Source: Gnetum montanum | Taxonomy: Eukaryota; Streptophyta; Gnetopsida; Gnetales; Gnetaceae | DNA length: 64,000 nucleotides | NCBI GenBank assembly: GCA_015680685.1 | Contig: MNCI01038230.1 | Coordinates: 130,002-194,001 of the forward strand | Reading direction: 5' to 3' | Shown: positions 12,273-24,050 of the stretch, piece by piece | How positions within the stretch are numbered: position 1 is the first letter of the stretch | Layout of the letters: each line of letters begins with the position of its first letter | Program-made: the position numbers and the translations under genes | Notes under the pieces: model-generated | The model's database searches: none | Told to the model about the DNA's origin: nothing | What the model saw: only the letters and a program-made list of their open reading frames with translations

Positions 12273-13408
12273 CCTTAGACTAGATAAAAAGGGCTACAAG
12301 CACTAGTTATGAGACTTGTCTTGTCTCCTCTAACTAAGGCCCTTTCGCACTTCCTACCTTCTCTCCTATTTGGAATGGAGGTTTCTTTGTGGGAGCATTC
12401 TTGTGTCTTAGGGGATGGACTAACCTTAGAATACTGATGCAAAGTCACTGAAAGTGGTTGGTTTTGATCCAGACTAAGGAAGGATCCTACCAAGTTAATT
12501 AATCACAAACTTCATAAGAGGCTGTATGTGACCATAATTAGGAACTCCATTACACTTTCTCTATCATCCATCTATGATTTCCATATCTCACCTCATTGCT
12601 AGTTTCATGTTTTGATTCAGTGTTCTGGTTTGATGTGTCAGGTTTCTTAGTCAGTTACTTTTGGGTTTTTGCACTGAATTTTTCATAATCATTAATCATC
12701 CATGGAGCCCATGGACTCCTTGGTTTGAAGTTATGAAAGGACATAAAAGGCCTATGTCTACTTTGGGGAGGACATTATTACAATCAAATTCTTTTTATTT
12801 ACCCCATCCATGTCATCCAAATTGTATGCACCTTCACAACTATTTGTAATGAATTCCTTTTTATTGTTGTGAATACCCTCTTTCCACTACTTCTTGTGTC
12901 AAGATTTTTCTGAATTTTATGGATCTCTTCTGTTATTTAACCCATTTGTTAGTATTTCCACTAACAATATCAAGTAATAAATCTATCACAATCATAGCTT
13001 GGATAGAAAAAATCACTAACAAGATAAGGTATTCAGGCATTATTTATGTACTATATATACTAATCCTTGGTTTTGTTGTGATTGCAGTGGGAAGCGTAGA
13101 CTGGAAGCAGGATTGTCGTCACCAAGGAGGATGCAACCATATCACTTTTGGGAGATTGTTCATAACTCCTAGATCTCCTCTACCTCTCCATTCTTCTATT
13201 ATCAAGAGGGGTTGGATGTCCTCTAGATCCATTGGTGTTCTTTCTTAATTGTCATGAACACCAATTTTGTACATAATTGTAATATTGTATGCTCAGGCAC
13301 TTCTGTATTTGTTTATTTTCTCTATGTCAGTCAAATAAGTCTACACCCCTTAATATATTTTGTAAAGAACTTGTTCTTCTTATTTTGTACCTAAGGACAA
13401 ATTTTCAT

Positions 13409-13423
13409 TCAGTCATGGAGGTA
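13409..13423 (+). promoter_or_regulatory. Element B polypurine tract
   Basis: CAGTCATGGAGGTA directly precedes the LTR start TGATG. Elements E (19808) and C (47160) have the near-identical GTCATGGGGGTA at the same place, which supports the LTR boundary. Confidence 0.7.
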
Positions 13424-14612
13424 TGATGAAGTGGTTACTCTAATTATTAGAGTGGTTACTCTAGTTATTAGAGTGTTTATTATGAGAGCAATTACTCTAA
13501 TTATTAGAGAGGTTATTATTAGAGTGATTATTCTAATTATTAGAGTAGTTATTCCTACGTTACTCTCGGGTCCATAAATATAGCACCCAGGTGCACAATT
13601 GGGAGCAGTTTTTAGCAGTCAAGTAGTGAAACTCTTGTAGCCTATCTATTTGAAAGTTAGAATATTTTCCAAGTGCCTGTAGTAGAAGGTCTAAGTGTTA
13701 ACAAAACTTTATTCAAGCATTGATGTACTTGAGCATATCATTGTGTTGGCAATAAAGACGAGCTCGTTGATTTATGCTTGCAGCACTTGAGATTTGTTTT
13801 CTTATGCATTTATATTATATTTTATGCACTTAACATTTGTGTTATTAGCACAATATTTCATTTTGATCAATTAAGAAAATTGTTAAATTACACAAGCATG
13901 ACCCCTTCGATCATACATGTGACACTTGGTAGCTTAGAAATGATTAGTGTTTGACAGCTCAGTAGTGTTTGCATGAAGTTCAGGATGTGTCTGGGAAGTG
14001 GATATAGTTACTTGTGTTAAGCTAGATTAGACCATAGTCTACTTAGCAATTAATTACTCTCACTTTCATTCTTATTTACTTAGCTTTTATTTACTTGAAT
14101 TATTAATTATTTATTATTTTCTATCTAGTTAATATTTCCTTTATTGTCATTTACACTTCCTGTTGCTAATGCGGAATAAGTACGACTTAATCACAAACAA
14201 TTAAGTGTAACTACTTGGTAACCTAGTAGCGTATTTAGTAGTTCTCACGTAATGTGTGCTTGGAATTCCTAGAAGTAGTACACGAGGTCCAAGATGTGTA
14301 TGGATGATTAAGAATGGATGCTCCTTGCACTTAGGCTAACTTAGATTTTACTTTATGTTGCCTATTAGCTTAATCAAGATTATTTTCCATTGTCTCTAGG
14401 AGTAGCCTAGTTTAGAATCACATCATACACCTTACTCTGGACTAAACCATACGTGATAAAGCAAATACTAGTCTAGGTGGGAAGATAGTGAACTGCGATC
14501 AACGTATAATTGTCTAGGTGCCATGACTAGTCCATCCACAAACTTTGACTAGATCACGTGTACACGATTGTATTCATATGATTGAGCATAGGGGATACCT
14601 TTCCACTCATCA
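13424..14612 (+). mobile_element. Element B 3' LTR
   Basis: The LTR begins TGATGAAGTGG after the polypurine tract and ends CCACTCATCA, so it carries the TGATG...CATCA ends of this family. A TATA-like CATAAATATA sits at about 13573-13582. The U3 (13431-13560) is a run of palindromic ACTCTAATTATTAGAG units. The next five bases, GTGAG, then lead into the gag of element E, with no primer site. It is therefore a 3' LTR and B was inserted into E. Confidence 0.82.
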
Positions 14613-14617
14613 GTGAG

Positions 14618-15880
14618 CTAAGAAAGATGGAATTAGTTGAGGAGTATAACAAAGATCTATCAGTTCAAATGAGAGATGCATGAGTTTGTGATACACAAGA
14701 AGAGGAAGTCTTGGATCAAGCCATCTAAAAGAAGACACTACCAATCCAAAAATTTGTGAATGAAATCACAAGCAAAGTAGAGAAAATGTGGGATTTTTTT
14801 AATGAGAAATTTGCAATTACATTAAAGATTATGAAGGAAAGAATAGAGCAAGCCTTTGGAAAAGGCAAAGATAAGAGGAAGAAGAAAGAGTCTAGACAAA
14901 AAGGCAAAGTAGTTTCAATGGCTAAGTGCTCAGACACCAGCTTAATAGATGAGGAAGGTTGCACTGTGTGTTAGTATGAACATCCCAAGGGATGTTGTCT
15001 AGTCATGACACATGTTCAAGAGATAGGGGCATATGCACTTAATCCTAGATTTGTTAAAAAATAGATGTCTAGAAGATTACCTTATCCTCAAGGTAACTAC
15101 TAATAGAACCTCCAACTAATGTATTATGCTAGTGGAGCTTTGCCACAATCATAGGAGCACTATTATCAGTAGTGGAAACAACCTCAATTGTAGGATATGC
15201 TACCACCACGTCAAGAATATCCATATAGATAGCTAGATCCATATGGATATTTTTTCCAATGTACAGTATCACTTGGTAATGCAACTGTTTAGACCTCATA
15301 GTACTATCTAGTAGAATAACATAGATTGATGTCATTAATGATAGATCCAAACTCATATGTGCATCCACCAATAGTTGGTCATTCTAATCAACATCCTATA
15401 CCACCAATCCCACTTCCTATTATTTAGGTGGATTTTCCATCACAACCATAGCAAAAAGAATGCTACTAGGGTAGTTATTATGCACAAGGAGATGGTTCCC
15501 TATTAACATCAACCTAGGAAATGATCATTCTTTAGAATGAGGCTGAAAAAGATTTAACAGATGGGGAACACATCTACTTCTACCCCATCTATATCAAATT
15601 CTTCTTAATACAGCAAGCTTTCAACTTTATCAATTTTAGATATCACAACTATCATGCTTACTCAGACAATAACTTATTAGATTAAGGTAAGAGCTCTTCC
15701 ATAGAAGAGAATTGATCTAGGAAGTCCCTTAGTTTATCTCCAAATAGCAGGACAAAAATCATGCAAAGATATTTTGGATTATAGGTTAGGAGTAAACTTG
15801 ATATAGCAAGACATGTATTAGGCCTAGAATCTACCACCACTAAAGAAAAGTAACATTTAGCTAGAGCTTGTGGACTAGTC
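14618..15880 (+). pseudogene. Element E gag fragment (C-terminal part)
   Basis: Homologous to the element C gag from about 43440 onward. The frame around 14756-14974 reads NEITSKVEKMWDFFNEKFAI then a lysine-rich segment KGKDKRKKKESRQKGK. The next part keeps the phrase HPKGCCL-like around 14980 and the proline/glutamine-rich stretch seen in C. The N-terminal half of E gag is missing from this side because element B sits in it. Many TAG stops are present. Gag would form the virus-like particle. Confidence 0.7.
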
Positions 15881-16200
15881 AATCATAGTTCCACTTGGAC
15901 ATGTGGATGATGTGATTACTACCATTAGTGGTTGGTCTTACCTTGCTGATTTTCTAGTAGTTTAGGTGGGTAAAAATAAGGGAAAATTTCCAATTACCAT
16001 GGAAAGAGCTTGGTTTAGCACCATGGATGCTAAGCTTAGAATTTGTGATTTGTCCTTGGAAGTTTCCAAGGAAGATGAAGTCAGAATCATATAGAGACAA
16101 AGAATTTTATGTATTGCATAAAATGATAATGGGTGCAATTACATGCAAAGAATTTGGGCTATCAAATGAGAGGATACCACAACATGAAATAGATGTGTAG
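15881..16200 (+). pseudogene. Element E protease fragment
   Basis: A retropepsin remnant. It reads HVDDVITTISGWSYLADFLV (15901-15960), then GKFPITMERAWFSTMDAKLR (15983-16042), which aligns with DFPIIMGRAWLSTIDA in element F and DFPIIMGR.WLSTINA in element C. The catalytic DLGS region upstream, about 15800, is not clearly readable. The order gag, protease, RT is the usual one. Confidence 0.72.
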
Positions 16201-16429
16201 AAATAAGATGTGTGTGAAATTATATGTATTTAGTAGCCACCTAACAAGAGGGCACCCAATGGTTGATCACAAGTGAAGAAACTCAATCTAACAAGTACAT
16301 GGAGCTAGAAAACGAAATCATTAGTACTTACATTGTAGAAACTAATAACTTAGAATAGTTAAGAAAAGGGCACTCCTACTATCAAATTAATCAAGAAGAA
16401 GAAAATAGATTGGGGATAAATGGAGATCC

Positions 16430-17640
16430 CAGACACAATGGATCTAGAACTGCTAGAATTGAAAGCCCTACTAGCAACATTAGAATATGCATTTTTAAAC
16501 AACAAGAAGTTGGTAATTATTAATTCCAACCTAGAAAATGAATAGAAAAATAAATTTTTAGAAGTGCTTAATAGATGAACCATAGCATTCGCATGGTCTT
16601 ACCATGAGATCATAGGAATTGATGCATGAATTTGTCAATACTAGATCTACATTAATCCTACAATCAAACCATGATGCCAAACTTAAGGAAGGATTAATCC
16701 TAAGATAAAGGAGGTAGTTAGGTAAGAATTGGAGAAATTGGTAAAGGCAAGATTCATCTATCCTTTTATAGATATTGAATGGGTTAGTCCTTTATTGATT
16801 GTTCCAAAGAAGGGGGCCAAATGATACATTTGCATTGATTTTTGGATGTAAAACTTTGCCTCATTCAAGGATCAATTCCCTTTTCCATTTGTTGATTAGG
16901 TCTTGGATACTATTGCAGAATATGAGTATTATAGTTTTTTGGATGAATATAGTAGTACAATCAAATCCACATTGCACCTAAAGATCATGAGAATACAACA
17001 TTCACCATTCAATGGAAAACATTTCCCTATAGATATATGCCCTTTGGTCTTTGTCATGCACTAGCCACATTCCCAAAGATTGGTATTAAGTATCTTCTAG
17101 AAGTATATAGGCAATAGTGTTGAAGTATTTATGGATTATTTTTCAACGTCTAGGCTATATTTCAAACAAGCACTAGATTGATTGGAGTAGGTACTTAAGA
17201 GATGTGTTGAAACTAATCTTAAGGTTAACTAGTAGAAGAGCCATCTCATGGTCTAGGAAGACATAGTGCTAGGACATAAAATCTTCTAGAAAGGTGTTGA
17301 GGTAGATCCCAAAAAGATTAGAGTTAGCCAAAATATCTTTCACTAGCCACAGATAGTGAAAGATATAATATTCTTTTTAGGCCATATGGGATACTATAGG
17401 ATATTCATTGAAAACTTTTTAAAGATAGCCAAACCACTTGTAGAACTTACTCAACAGGATACACCCTTCGAGTGGACTGAGTCATGTAAAAAGGAATTTG
17501 AAACTTTGAAGTCAAAACTAGTAGAGACACCAATCCTCCAAGCTTTAGATTGGTCAAGATCCTTTCATATCATGACTCATGCTTCTAACTATGCACCTGG
17601 TGTAGTACTAACACAACTCAATGGCTAGAAAAGGCCATAC
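16430..17640 (+). pseudogene. Element E reverse transcriptase (Athila-like)
   Basis: The RT begins near LLELKALLATLEYAFLNNKK (16447-16506). It continues with TIAFAWSYHEIIGID, ARFIYPFIDIEWVSPLLIVP (about 16750-16808), and an active-site box that reads VFMDYFS (about 17128-17148). The family has FMDDFS, so the second catalytic aspartate is tyrosine here. The thumb and connection follow as FFLGHMGYYRIFIENFLKIA (17371-17430), then a clean stretch with PFEWTESCKKEFETLKSKLV (17467-17526). The VFMD-type box, the protease sequence and the tRNA-Asp-type primer sites of relatives point to the Athila branch. Confidence 0.82.
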
Positions 17641-17910
17641 TACATACACTATGCTAGAAGGAGCATCAACAAAGCATAATTAAATTACATCACAACTGAA
17701 AAGGAGCTGATGGCAGTGATGTACATGCTTGAAAAGCTCAAAACGTTTTCTCTTAGTTACCAAATCTATGTCCACATTCATCATAGTGCTAGTGGATTTC
17801 TTATGAAGAAATGAACAGTTAGTCCCAGAGTGATAAGATGGCTTGTGATTCTTTAATAATTTGACGTTACAATGATTGATAATAAAGGAAAAAAACATAA
17901 TAGTTGATCA
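17550..17910 (+). pseudogene. Element E RNase H fragment
   Basis: Starts at DWSRSFHIMTHASNYAPGVV (17548-17607) and continues with LNYITTEKELMAVMYMLEKL (about 17681-17740), YQIYVHIHHSA, and RVIRWLVIL. It ends near HNS.SFIK, where relatives read ADHLSRL. The segment follows the RT without a gap. Stops are TAG and TAA in the usual places. Confidence 0.75.
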
Positions 17911-18330
17911 TTTATAAAGGTTGAAATGAAATTTAGACAATTAAGTTGAACCTTTATCAAACCAATTTCTTGATGAGGACTTGTTTACTAGAACAGTAAA
18001 GGCTATAGATTCAACAGGAAAGCCATGGATTGTAGAGTACTTAACTCATCTAACAACATAAGAGCTTTCTTTTTAATGGAGTAGAAAGAAACATGAACAA
18101 TTCTTTCACAATGAAAAAAAAACACATGGAAATTAATGACAATTTGTACAATATTTATGTAGATGGGCTTGTTAGATGGTGTGTTTCAGAATGTGATCAT
18201 TAGAGAATTTTATAGAACATCCATGAAGTCCCATGTGGTGGCCACTACGTAGGGTGAAAAATGGCACTTAAATTACCAATGGCAAGCTACTTTTGGCCTA
18301 CTTTATTTAGACTAGGCAAGTGATGACAGC
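17911..18330 (+). pseudogene. Element E integrase N-terminal zinc segment only
   Basis: After an RNase H tail (EPLSNQFLDEDLF, about 17949-17987), the zinc-binding region reads IHEVPCGGHYVG and then ASYFWPTLFR (about 18209-18310). It is equivalent to HEGLSRGHYVG and GYYWPTILRD in element F. The DDE core that should follow is absent. About 130 bases later the sequence is the coiled-coil half of ORF-X, so integrase core, spacer and ORF-X N-terminus have all been deleted. Confidence 0.75.
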
Positions 18331-19610
18331 ACTTTTCGACATCCCAAGTGATGTCACTATATTATAATCTTAACTCATTGCTACCAAAGGTAAATTGGTC
18401 ATGGTAGAGACAAGGATAAAGCATGTAAAAAATGATATTCTAAGATTACATGAAGAGCTCATAGCCCTAAGAGTCGAATGTAGTGATCCCACTTAATTCA
18501 TTGCTGGAACACTTTAGGATAGAGCAAATGAATTTCTTGATTGAGTAGAATAAAAATGTGGAAAATGAGAAGGAGAAAGTGGCATGGAATACCTTAGTAG
18601 TAGAAGTGCAAACATACACACATGTTAAGGCACTAACCACAATACAAGAGGAAAATAAACAGCTTGCTACTAACAATATGAGGTTTACCACTATGGAAAA
18701 ATAGAAGAACATACTTGACAAAAGAATCCACTAGTTAAGAGAACAATTGGTGAGGGTCATATAAGAGATGAGCCACCTCACATGAGAAAAAAAAATTCCT
18801 CTCAATGAAGAAGGTACATGCCATCCACCAAAAATCAACCATTGAAATTAGTGTGTGGAAGAATGGGGAAAATAAACATGAAAGTCTCAAAGAACACTTC
18901 CAAGATCAGGCGGGTATGTACAAGTAGATCAATGAAAAATAAATCTAGATGGCAAAGGCTAGAATTTTCTCCATATCAGCACAAAATCCTGACTAACAAT
19001 CCATCCAGGACAATTATGCCCTTGTTTACCAAGCGAAAGTTAAAACCAAAGACCTGTAGATTGATGACCTAAAAGAATACATGGGGTTAGCTAACCTTCC
19101 TTATGTTAACTTGGCCATGTTAATAGTAGATAGGCCTAGAAACAAGCTAGAATAGCAAGTAGCAGCCACGTATGCATTGTATAAGAAAGATTTTATAGAT
19201 TCCAAAGATGCTTTATAGAAACTCCAAGTGAAAAACTTTGAATTGGAAGCAATGAAGGCTAGTTACCAAGGGTAGAAGGACGTTGTAGAAAACCTAGCTA
19301 GAAGATTGTCTAACTACCATGAATTACATGAAAAGGCTAGAGTAATTGAAGAGGAGAGGAGCTAGTTTATGGCCTGGTACATCAAGGCCAATTAGATGTT
19401 TCCATAGCTACCATGCCCATGGGATGTACTAGCTCTATCACACATTGTAGAATAAGCATGGAAAATGCATGATGCAAGAATGAAATAAGAAAAGCTTAAA
19501 GTGCTCTTAAACCAATACAAATTTAAGAATCTTGATGCTAAGGGGAAGCAACCAATGGATGAGCGACCACCACTAGAAACTACCTAGGCTACATCGAGCT
19601 TCACCAAATT
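18331..19610 (+). pseudogene. Element E ORF-X, coiled-coil half
   Basis: A lysine/glutamate/glutamine-rich frame with heptad-like spacing. Segments include NSLLEHFRIEQMNFLIE, ALTTIQEENKQLATNNMRFT (about 18632-18691), DDLKEYMGLANLPYVNLAML (19063-19122), DFIDSKDAL, VENLARRLSNYHELHEKARV, and near the end PCPWDVLALSHIVE. It aligns with the minus-strand frame at 32240-32845 in element F (EMIKYMELANHQYKNLAMLT; DILIITHIGN). I recognise no catalytic motif or membrane segment. By position it takes the place of the env-like third ORF of Athila elements. Function unknown. Confidence 0.65.
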
Positions 19611-19819
19611 TTATTATTATTTTGGTCAAAATTATCATGTCATGTCCTATGTAAATTTTATAAAACACCACTAAAACATTCAAGAGCCTTGTATATAGTT
19701 AGTCAATGTCATGTAGATAGTTAGTTAGTTTCATGTAAAGCCACCTTCCAATTTTGTAAGGAACTATATCCTCATTTTATTTTAACTCAAGGATGAGTTT
19801 TTAGTTAGTCATGGGGGTA
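19611..19819 (+). promoter_or_regulatory. Element E 3' untranslated end and polypurine tract
   Basis: A short non-coding stretch that ends in AGTTAGTCATGGGGGTA (19803-19819) directly before the LTR start TGATAAAG. The phrase TTTTGTAAGGAAC...CTCAAGGATGAGTTTTTAG also occurs before the C 3' LTR (47131-47155). Confidence 0.7.
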
Positions 19820-20706
19820 TGATAAAGTGAATTGTTACTTGCTATGATATTAGGTATTTGATATTGAAGCTATGATATTGTGTACCTAATATCAAGGCAT
19901 AAGCTACAATGTCAGATATCTAATATTGTGGACACATGCTTGCCTATAAATACAACACTTAGGCACATGGTTCAAAAAAAAAATTCTTATCCATCCTTAT
20001 CAAAACTCTTTAGTTTGTTTTGTGAGTTAGAATTAGCGATTAGAAGTATGAATGCTTGCAGTGTTGTGTGAACTAGTGAATGACATCTTTATTCAAGAAT
20101 TTTGCACTTAGGCACAAGTGTGATTGGTAGTATATATCAAGTTATTTCATACTCTTGCAAAATTCTCCTAAATTTAATGCTTTACTTAGAATAATTTTTA
20201 CTATTTTTCTGCTTAATGTTTACTTTTCCATGGACTTTACTTTTACTTTTGTTAAGTGGAATGAGTATGAATGATCTTAACCACTTAAGTGTGATGTCTT
20301 TGTAATCCAATAGTGCTATCACTTGGTTTTCCCAATAGTGAAGTACTTGGTAATCCTAGTAGTAGTTACATAAAGAATAAGATGTGTATAGAAGTTCAGG
20401 ATTGAATACTCATCAAACTAGACTAGACTAGATTCATTTACTATTTTCTTTAGACTTAGAAACTATTTTCACTTCACCATGTTCACTAAGAGTAGCAATG
20501 GCCCACCAACATCAACCTATCATTTACCTCACTAAGATCTAGATCATATGCATTGATTATACTAGGTCCACATGGGAAGACAATGATTCCAAACTTTAAC
20601 TGATTACTAGCATAATGATATTGCCTTGTTCATGGATTATGATCGAGCTGTGCATGAACACTTTTATCTTGTATGGTTGGATGCTAGATTACTCTACCAT
20701 TCATCA
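19820..20706 (+). mobile_element. Element E 3' LTR
   Basis: Begins TGATAAAGTG and ends ACCATTCATCA. A TATA-like CTATAAATACA lies at 19944-19954. The U3 contains repeated GATATT, CTAATAT and GATATC words (19840-19930). The following five bases, AACAT, would be one target duplication. Sequence beyond belongs to a minus-strand gag, so E inserted into G'. Confidence 0.8.
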
Positions 20707-20711
20707 AACAT

Positions 20712-23117
20712 TATACTTAGAAACAAAAGAAAAGGAAGATCAATCTCCAAAAAAATTTTATACATAGATATTGTTAAGTTTTCTTACTCAACAAAATAAT
20801 GAATCGATGACGAAATAGTAAGGCAATAATAATTAGATACAAATTTTTTACTTGTAAACGTTTTTATCATTATGCTTTCTTAAGCATGAACCTAGTTTTC
20901 ATACAATGTGTTATTGAACAACATCAAGAAAATTAGCATAACTAGTGTTAAGATCCATACCTTCTAGTTGCTAATTAGTAAATTAATATGTATGATGCAA
21001 CATATTTATTTGTGAAGCCTACATGAAAAGATAAGTCAATGAAAAAAAAATTCTTGCATCTCCCTAGCAATATTAGCAAAAGCATTTTTCAAGTACATAA
21101 AGAAATTCTAATAAGATAGTATTGCTATGGTTGATAGATCTACTTATAGTTGCCTTGAGGTAAGGTAACATTTTAGATAATTTTCTTTGGGTGAATTATG
21201 GATTTGAGGCATGAACCATAGAATCCTTAAGATGTTAGAGAACTACAAAACATCCTATAATATGCAAATATTGACATACATTAGATCCTTCATCATCTGA
21301 ATTAGAATTGGTAGCCTCTTCTATTACTATTGCTTTTTCCTTTGACTAGTAGTAGTCCTTTCCTGCCTCTTTTTGTCTTCCTCATATCCTTGTCTCTAAC
21401 TCTACCTTAATCTACATTTTCCTCCATATTTTTCAATATTATTTAAAATTTTTCATCAATTGAGTCCCAAAATTTTTCAACCTTTTCTGAAATTTCAATT
21501 ATGGACTTTTGGATTGGCAAAGTTTTTCTTTGAACCACCTCTTCTAATGATGCCTATTTTTTCTGGTTCATAGAAATGAATCTCCTTTTAGTGGAGAGAG
21601 GGATCTCTATTATATTCCTCAACACACTCTCTTTTTTAATTCTCATTCCTTCTTTACTATCTAATTAATCATCCTCTAAATTTGATTGGCTCTCATCTTT
21701 CAAAGTCTTCCTTAAGCATAGAATCCAAGAGTTTTCCTTATCTTATTTTGAGTCCATTTATAATGTGACACATTTATTATCTCTAAGAGAAGCCATGAAC
21801 TAGGCATTTATTTAACAATGAGTAATACCTACATAAGGCTTCATTAAGGGACTCATGATTTTCTTACCTTCATCCCTAAATCTACTTCCTTAAATTGGAC
21901 ACTTTTGAGTGCATCTAATGTTTGTCATTAAAAATTTCCAACATCATACTCTATCTTTTCATGGATTCTAGTTCTAAGGATTAAAACCAACTGTACACTT
22001 GCTTGATGAGTGTCTTACGAAATAATTTTAGCTTTTTCCATTCATTACCTACATTTTGCAAAACACAAGCATCATGAATGGCTTGTAAAATCGTATTGTG
22101 GATTAACATTATAGCCTTCCTTGAAATTATGAATGTTATTCATGTGTATTGGTTTGATTCAACTATTCTTCTAATGCCTAGTAGGTATGTAGACCACCTC
22201 TGTAATGTTAATTATACTAAAAGTAGCAAGCAAGAATTCATCATAATTGTCTCTATTCTCATGGTCTTTATTATGACCATGCCCATTTCTATGATGCCTA
22301 ATATGGCTTCTTTCAACTCTATATCATGTTTCTTGATTATGTATACCATCCCTTTCTCCATTTCTATGATGCTCTCTCTGATCACCTCTACTAGGTCATC
22401 TACCATTAACTCTTCTTTCTGAGTCACATTCATCCTCATCAGAGTTGGATGACAATGATCATGAGGAAGATGAAGAATTAGGAATTTTCAATTTGCTCTT
22501 CTTTCATGAAGACTTTGATCATCTCAACTTAGTCTAATGGAAAATATAGACCTAGAGGTCCTTCTTATGTTGGGTCTTGTAATCCCTTTTTCTTCATTTC
22601 TATCCAATGTTAAATATGACCATATATTTTTCATGTCATCTGTAATAGGGGTTGGAGGATTTTGGTGATGAGATCTACGTAGTTAATAATTAGTGTCCTC
22701 CTTTTTTGATTGTGATGTTAGTGGAATGGTCTTCTCCTTTCCCTTGGATACTTTATGGTATGCTTTCATGAAATGGTTCCTTTGTAGTTGGGCTTTAGTA
22801 TACTAGTAAGACCTAAACATTCCATCAACTACTTTGTAGTCATGAGTAACCACTTCTAGTCCCACTTTCATCAATGTTTCCATAAGTATTAATCAAAATT
22901 AGCACTTAGGGTGTAATACATTATTGCCTTTCATGGCTCTTCATTATAAATGATGATTCTAATGGATGATGAATGTGAAATTTGGATAATAGGGATTCAG
23001 ATGTTGGTAGACCACTTTAAGTTGTTAGGGTGTATTATCCTTATTCTTTATTCTCTTATTGTTTTTCCTTGTAGAATTGTCAATAGATGGGGAATTAACC
23101 TTGTAAGATGAAAACAT
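20712..23117 (-). pseudogene. G' gag (Athila-like), duplication copy 1
   Basis: The minus strand gives a decayed gag. The start ATG is at 23117, in the phrase that F and G gag also use after their 5' leader (ATGTCTTCTTCTTACAAG in F). The central part is histidine/arginine/aspartate-rich: 22370-22460 reads as ESDRSEHHRNGERDG-like sequence, echoing the H-R-D-rich domain of C gag. The left part (about 21060-21300) reads SNSDDEGSNVC and a segment like the C gag region before the protease. No protease is reached before element E cuts in at 20706. Stops are frequent. Confidence 0.65.
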
Positions 23118-23237
23118 TTTTTAATTACTTTAGTGTGCTTGAATAGAATAAAATAGTATTATTTTTATGTGTTAAATCATTAGGGCTCTAACAAGAATCT
23201 TTATATGATTATAGCTATTTAAATTACTCGCACAAGT

Positions 23238-23255
23238 CCCTAACAATGGTTCTAA
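23238..23255 (-). promoter_or_regulatory. G' primer binding site
   Basis: On the minus strand it reads TAGAACCATTGTTAGGGA, a decayed match to TGGCGCCGTTGCCGGGGA, the complement of a plant tRNA-Asp 3' end. It abuts the LTR on the gag side, which identifies the LTR at 23256 as a 5' LTR. Confidence 0.65.
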
Positions 23256-24050
23256 TGATTAGGAGTAGAGTAGGGCTTATGTCTAACCATACAAATCAGA
23301 AACATTTATGTGCAACCTGGTGGAATTCTATGAAATATATTAGCATGGGTATCTAGATAATTAGGTAATTGATTGTTGATCGTTCTCTTCCCAATTATAG
23401 TTGTATTGGCTAAGTCATTTGGTTAAGTATAATTGAGATACAAGATGTTGATGTTAAAGCAACTATGTCTAAAATATTATTAAACTATTACAAGATGAAA
23501 AATCTAAATCATCTAATGTAAGTATGAAGAATAAATGTAGTCTAGCCTAAGCATCAAACATCCATTTCCACCTTACTGTACACATCCTATACTTACACTA
23601 ACGCTTACTAGTGGACGTACCAACTGCACATTGCTGGGATTATGAAACATTAAAATGTTATGCTCAAAGCTAGTACTACTAATAAAGTGTAATGAAGGTG
23701 TAATGAAGTGTAAAATAACTAACTAAATGAATGAAAATTAAAGGAACAATGAAATTAAATTGTAGTTAAAGAAATCCTTGAGCTAGTCTAAGTGTTGTAA
23801 TGAAAATAAATTAATTTTGATCTTATTAACTTAATGAAAATGTGTCTTGGTACAAAATTGGTTGAATAAGATTCCAAATAATCAACTTAGTTCGTGTTGC
23901 ATATTTTCATTGACAAATTCTAACTTCTATGGAAACAAACTAAAAGAGCTTTACTATGCTAATGATCAAACATTGTCAAAAATGTAGTGGACATGTGCAT
24001 TTATATAGGCACTTATTGTCTTCGTGTTAACAAATCTGATCCTACATTGA
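23256..24050 (-). mobile_element. G' 5' LTR
   Basis: The left edge (TGATTAGGAG on plus) is the LTR 3' end next to the primer site. A TATA-like motif lies at about 24000-24007 (minus TATATAAATGC). The right edge is uncertain, near 24050, because Helitron-like coding sequence starts soon after. It is almost the same as 54608-55415 in the second copy of the tandem duplication. Confidence 0.65.

Larger units (their letters stand above)
11484..13408 (+). other. Element B spacer between coding region and 3' LTR
   Basis: Non-coding. It is homologous to 45340-47157 of element C and, reversed, to 38450-39490 of element F. Shared landmarks are the TTTTGTTTTACA-rich start, the phrase TGAGTCCACATCATCCATCC (about 11852-11871), and a hairpin that occurs twice here (12120-12166 and 12209-12272). 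Confidence 0.7.

Noticed and set aside
22078-22422. Plus-strand hydrophobic open frame of 114 codons resembling a membrane protein.
   Set aside because: It is the antisense of the charged, histidine-rich gag domain of G'; the minus-strand reading is the conserved one.
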